From a virus, in IMG/VR virus record IMGVR_UViG_3300028025_002833, positions 1-21,906 of that record: a DNA stretch of 21,906 nt, one strand, 5' to 3'. How positions within the stretch are numbered: the first letter of the stretch is position 1; every line of letters begins with the position of its first letter. The translations under genes were made by a program, and so were the position numbers. Below are positions 20,372 through 21,906 of the stretch, piece by piece. Under the pieces are notes generated by a model that saw only the letters and a list, made by a program, of their open reading frames with translations, was not told the DNA's origin and did no database searches.

Positions 20372-21531
20372 TAACGTATATTATATGTTCCATAATTACG
20401 CTTTAATCCTAAGGTTTCCATTTCATGATAACGAAAAGCATCTATAGCATGATTATTATTATCAATAGGCTTATTTAAACGTGTTCCGTGTTTATCTACG
20501 TCCCAACAATACGCCCTTAACTCTTTGATTAAATTAACGCTGTTGGACGTCACTAAATATTCCTGCTGTTGTATTACATCAATTCCGTAATTAATTGAAT
20601 CCTTGCCCTTTGTAACGCCTTTAATCGTTATTCCGTAGCGTTTTATTTCATCTATTGATTTGGGTTCTGAACTATCAGCGTACACAATTACGTTTTTAGG
20701 TAGTGTTTTAGCTATGTCGCTGTTTAACATTCCTGTTTGGTACTTTAATTCGTTGAGGATTCGTGTTCCGTTATAATTGTATACTTCGATTATTGCAGTC
20801 GGGTCATTGGTATATCCAAAGTCTAAACCGATACCGATTAACTTAGCTTCGGTTGGTAGTTTATCAATTTGTTTCCAGTTGCTAAATATAACACCCTCTA
20901 ACATTCCTATTTCTCCCAATCCGTAAACACGCCACCAATTAGCCCAATAGCTGCTTGTTTCTGCTTTTAAACGATTCTTTTCTATTTGTTGAACAATGCT
21001 ATTATCTAAAGCTTCATTGTCTTTGTAAGTTAAGATTATAAAGTCTGCGTCGGGTTCGTCTTTTAGTTCGGTATGCACCCAAAATTCATTTGCAGGATTA
21101 AAGTCTAAATAAACTTCTTTCTTAGTACGTATTGCTAACTCATTATAAGATTCAAAGGTCACATTATTACACTCATTAATATATAAAATATCACGCCTGG
21201 CTCCTCTTAATTTACTTGAATCATCTGCACTAAAAAATTCAAAGTTGCTTCCGTTTTTAAACTGATAATTTAAAAGTGATTTATTGAATTGCTCATCGTT
21301 ATAACGATTAGTCCATTTAAGTATTTTAAGAAAATCTTTTAATGCACCCCGTCTTAAATGTGGTATTGATTCAGCAACTACGCTTATTTCTAAGTTAGGT
21401 TGTTGTATTGCTTTATTTATTAAGACCGCTAAAATAGAATACGTTTTCGAAGCACTTGTACCACCTTGTATTATTTTAATTCGTCTTTTTAAAGCCAGTA
21501 CTTTATTCGTTGCTGTCGTCCTCTTGAACAT
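20371..21531 (-). CDS. terL: Terminase large subunit (PBSX/Terminase_3-like)
   Basis: A 386-residue packaging ATPase-nuclease. The ATPase half shows a Walker A-like motif at 23-30 (GGTSASKT), a Walker B with catalytic Glu at 115-120 (ILYINE), and LDFNPANEF at 142-150, the coupling-motif region. The nuclease half shows acidic residues of the RNase H-like site: Asp237 in GIGLDFGYTNDP, Asp286 in VIVYADSSEP and Asp364 in NNHAIDAFRY. It would cut concatemeric DNA and pump it through the portal. The length and motif order fit PBSX-type terminases common in Bacteroidota phages. The start overlaps the small subunit candidate by 29 nt, and the 55-aa gene begins on its last base. Confidence 0.95.
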   Translation of the reverse strand: MFKRTTATNKVLALKRRIKIIQGGTSASKTYSILAVLINKAIQQPNLEISVVAESIPHLRRGALKDFLKILKWTNRYNDEQFNKSLLNYQFKNGSNFEFFSADDSSKLRGARRDILYINECNNVTFESYNELAIRTKKEVYLDFNPANEFWVHTELKDEPDADFIILTYKDNEALDNSIVQQIEKNRLKAETSSYWANWWRVYGLGEIGMLEGVIFSNWKQIDKLPTEAKLIGIGLDFGYTNDPTAIIEVYNYNGTRILNELKYQTGMLNSDIAKTLPKNVIVYADSSEPKSIDEIKRYGITIKGVTKGKDSINYGIDVIQQQEYLVTSNSVNLIKELRAYCWDVDKHGTRLNKPIDNNNHAIDAFRYHEMETLGLKRNYGTYNIR

Positions 21532-21835
21532 CAGGAAATAATGGTTGTTCTATTATTGTTTGTTCTACTTGTTGTAATGGTGCACCATAACCGCTATCCA
21601 TTAATGCTTTGTAAGCTGCTACATCTCCTTCACGGGCTTTTTTAATTAGTGCCAAAGTCATTAAATCTTCTTGGCTCATTGTTTCTTCAGCACCCGTTAA
21701 AGGGTTCTTTAGCTTTTGATTAACTTCTAACCAATACTTTGCTATTGTGCTTCTATTCTTTGCACCTTTTGGTCGTCCGTTTTTTTCTGGTTGATATTCA
21801 GAACTAAACTTTTTTAGATTATCTTCTTTTGCCAT
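21503..21835 (-). CDS. Terminase small subunit candidate
   Basis: A 110-residue protein starting MAKEDNLKKFSSEYQPEKNG. It holds the RPKGAKNRSTIAKYWLEVNQ segment of DUF5681-like proteins that precede large terminases in many phages, a helical centre (EDLMTLALIKKAREGDVAAY) and an acidic C-terminus (FPDVQEDDSNE). It would bind the packaging site and load the large subunit, which overlaps its 3' end by 29 nt. It is the first gene at the right edge; the 71 bp to the right hold no recognisable promoter or gene. Function is inferred from position and family resemblance. Confidence 0.75.
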   Translation of the reverse strand: MAKEDNLKKFSSEYQPEKNGRPKGAKNRSTIAKYWLEVNQKLKNPLTGAEETMSQEDLMTLALIKKAREGDVAAYKALMDSGYGAPLQQVEQTIIEQPLFPDVQEDDSNE

Positions 21836-21906
21836 AATCTCGTTTTTTTCTCGTTATTTTAAAAGATTAGGTTCAACAAAAACTCTTAAATGACAATTAA
21901 TATCAT

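Noticed and set aside
1-21906. Prophage boundaries, att sites or integrase
   Set aside because: No integrase, repressor, tRNA or flanking direct repeat seen; the window could be either a free phage or the inside of a prophage.
21836-21906. Promoter upstream of the small terminase gene
   Set aside because: A TAATCTTTT sequence is present, but no TTG at 19-nt spacing; the final G of the -7 box is missing. The true promoter may lie beyond the window.

Overview
The window looks like the structural and lysis half of a tailed-phage genome (free phage or prophage) infecting a Bacteroidota host, probably a Flavobacteriia relative. The reasons are AT-rich DNA, near-absence of Shine-Dalgarno motifs before starts, one promoter that matches the Bacteroidota pattern (TTG-N19-TAnnTTTG), and a set of phage protein types I recall from Bacteroidota phages (XkdF-like protease, CKDGKYSNKCCDG mini-protein, GWGDGSVNN fibre N-terminus, MTPKE and MKTAIDW mini-proteins). 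No database search was possible. Every supported gene is on the minus strand, so transcription runs from the right edge to the left edge. No integrase, repressor, att site, tRNA, CRISPR or insertion sequence was found.

Layout in transcription order. (1) 21835-20371: small terminase candidate and large terminase. (2) 20371-18440: a 55-aa mini-gene, a tail assembly chaperone with a strong -1 frameshift signal, a tail-terminator/neck candidate and a gp10-like joining protein. (3) 18443-15019: two large beta-rich tail or tail-tip proteins. (4) 15022-12889: a 56-aa mini-gene and the tape measure protein. (5) 12876-7956: XkdF-like prohead protease, a fibre/decoration block (12292-10155), a Cys-rich mini-protein, a helical protein, a scaffold-like acidic protein and the major capsid protein, ending in a terminator. 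(6) 7878-7303: the tail tube gene, with its own terminator. (7) 7212-4612: a small beta-rich protein, a portal with an extra C-terminal domain and a head-tail connector. (8) 4615-2885: a 31-aa mini-gene, an Ig-domain surface/fibre protein and a 74-aa protein. (9) 2868-1911: lysis cassette (membrane protein/holin candidate, CHAP-type endolysin, charged repeat protein) and a terminator. (10) 1804-1: a new promoter carrying a candidate operator, followed by at least nine tiny, ATGA-coupled genes of unknown function.

Together the genes supply DNA packaging, head assembly (protease, scaffold, capsid, portal, connector), a non-contractile tail (tube, tape measure, chaperone, tip proteins; no sheath seen, so siphovirus-like), host recognition (fibres, Ig protein) and lysis. 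The order is unusual: tail genes precede head genes, and tail tube and portal come after the capsid gene. The most notable point is the chaperone locus. A run of nine T residues would direct ribosomes (or RNA polymerase) into a frame that has a stop just upstream and no ATG, and the two alternative C-termini overlap over about 256 nt. Also notable are a strand-biased 7-mer (AAACACG) and two Ig repeats whose protein is identical over 34 residues while about half of the codons differ.
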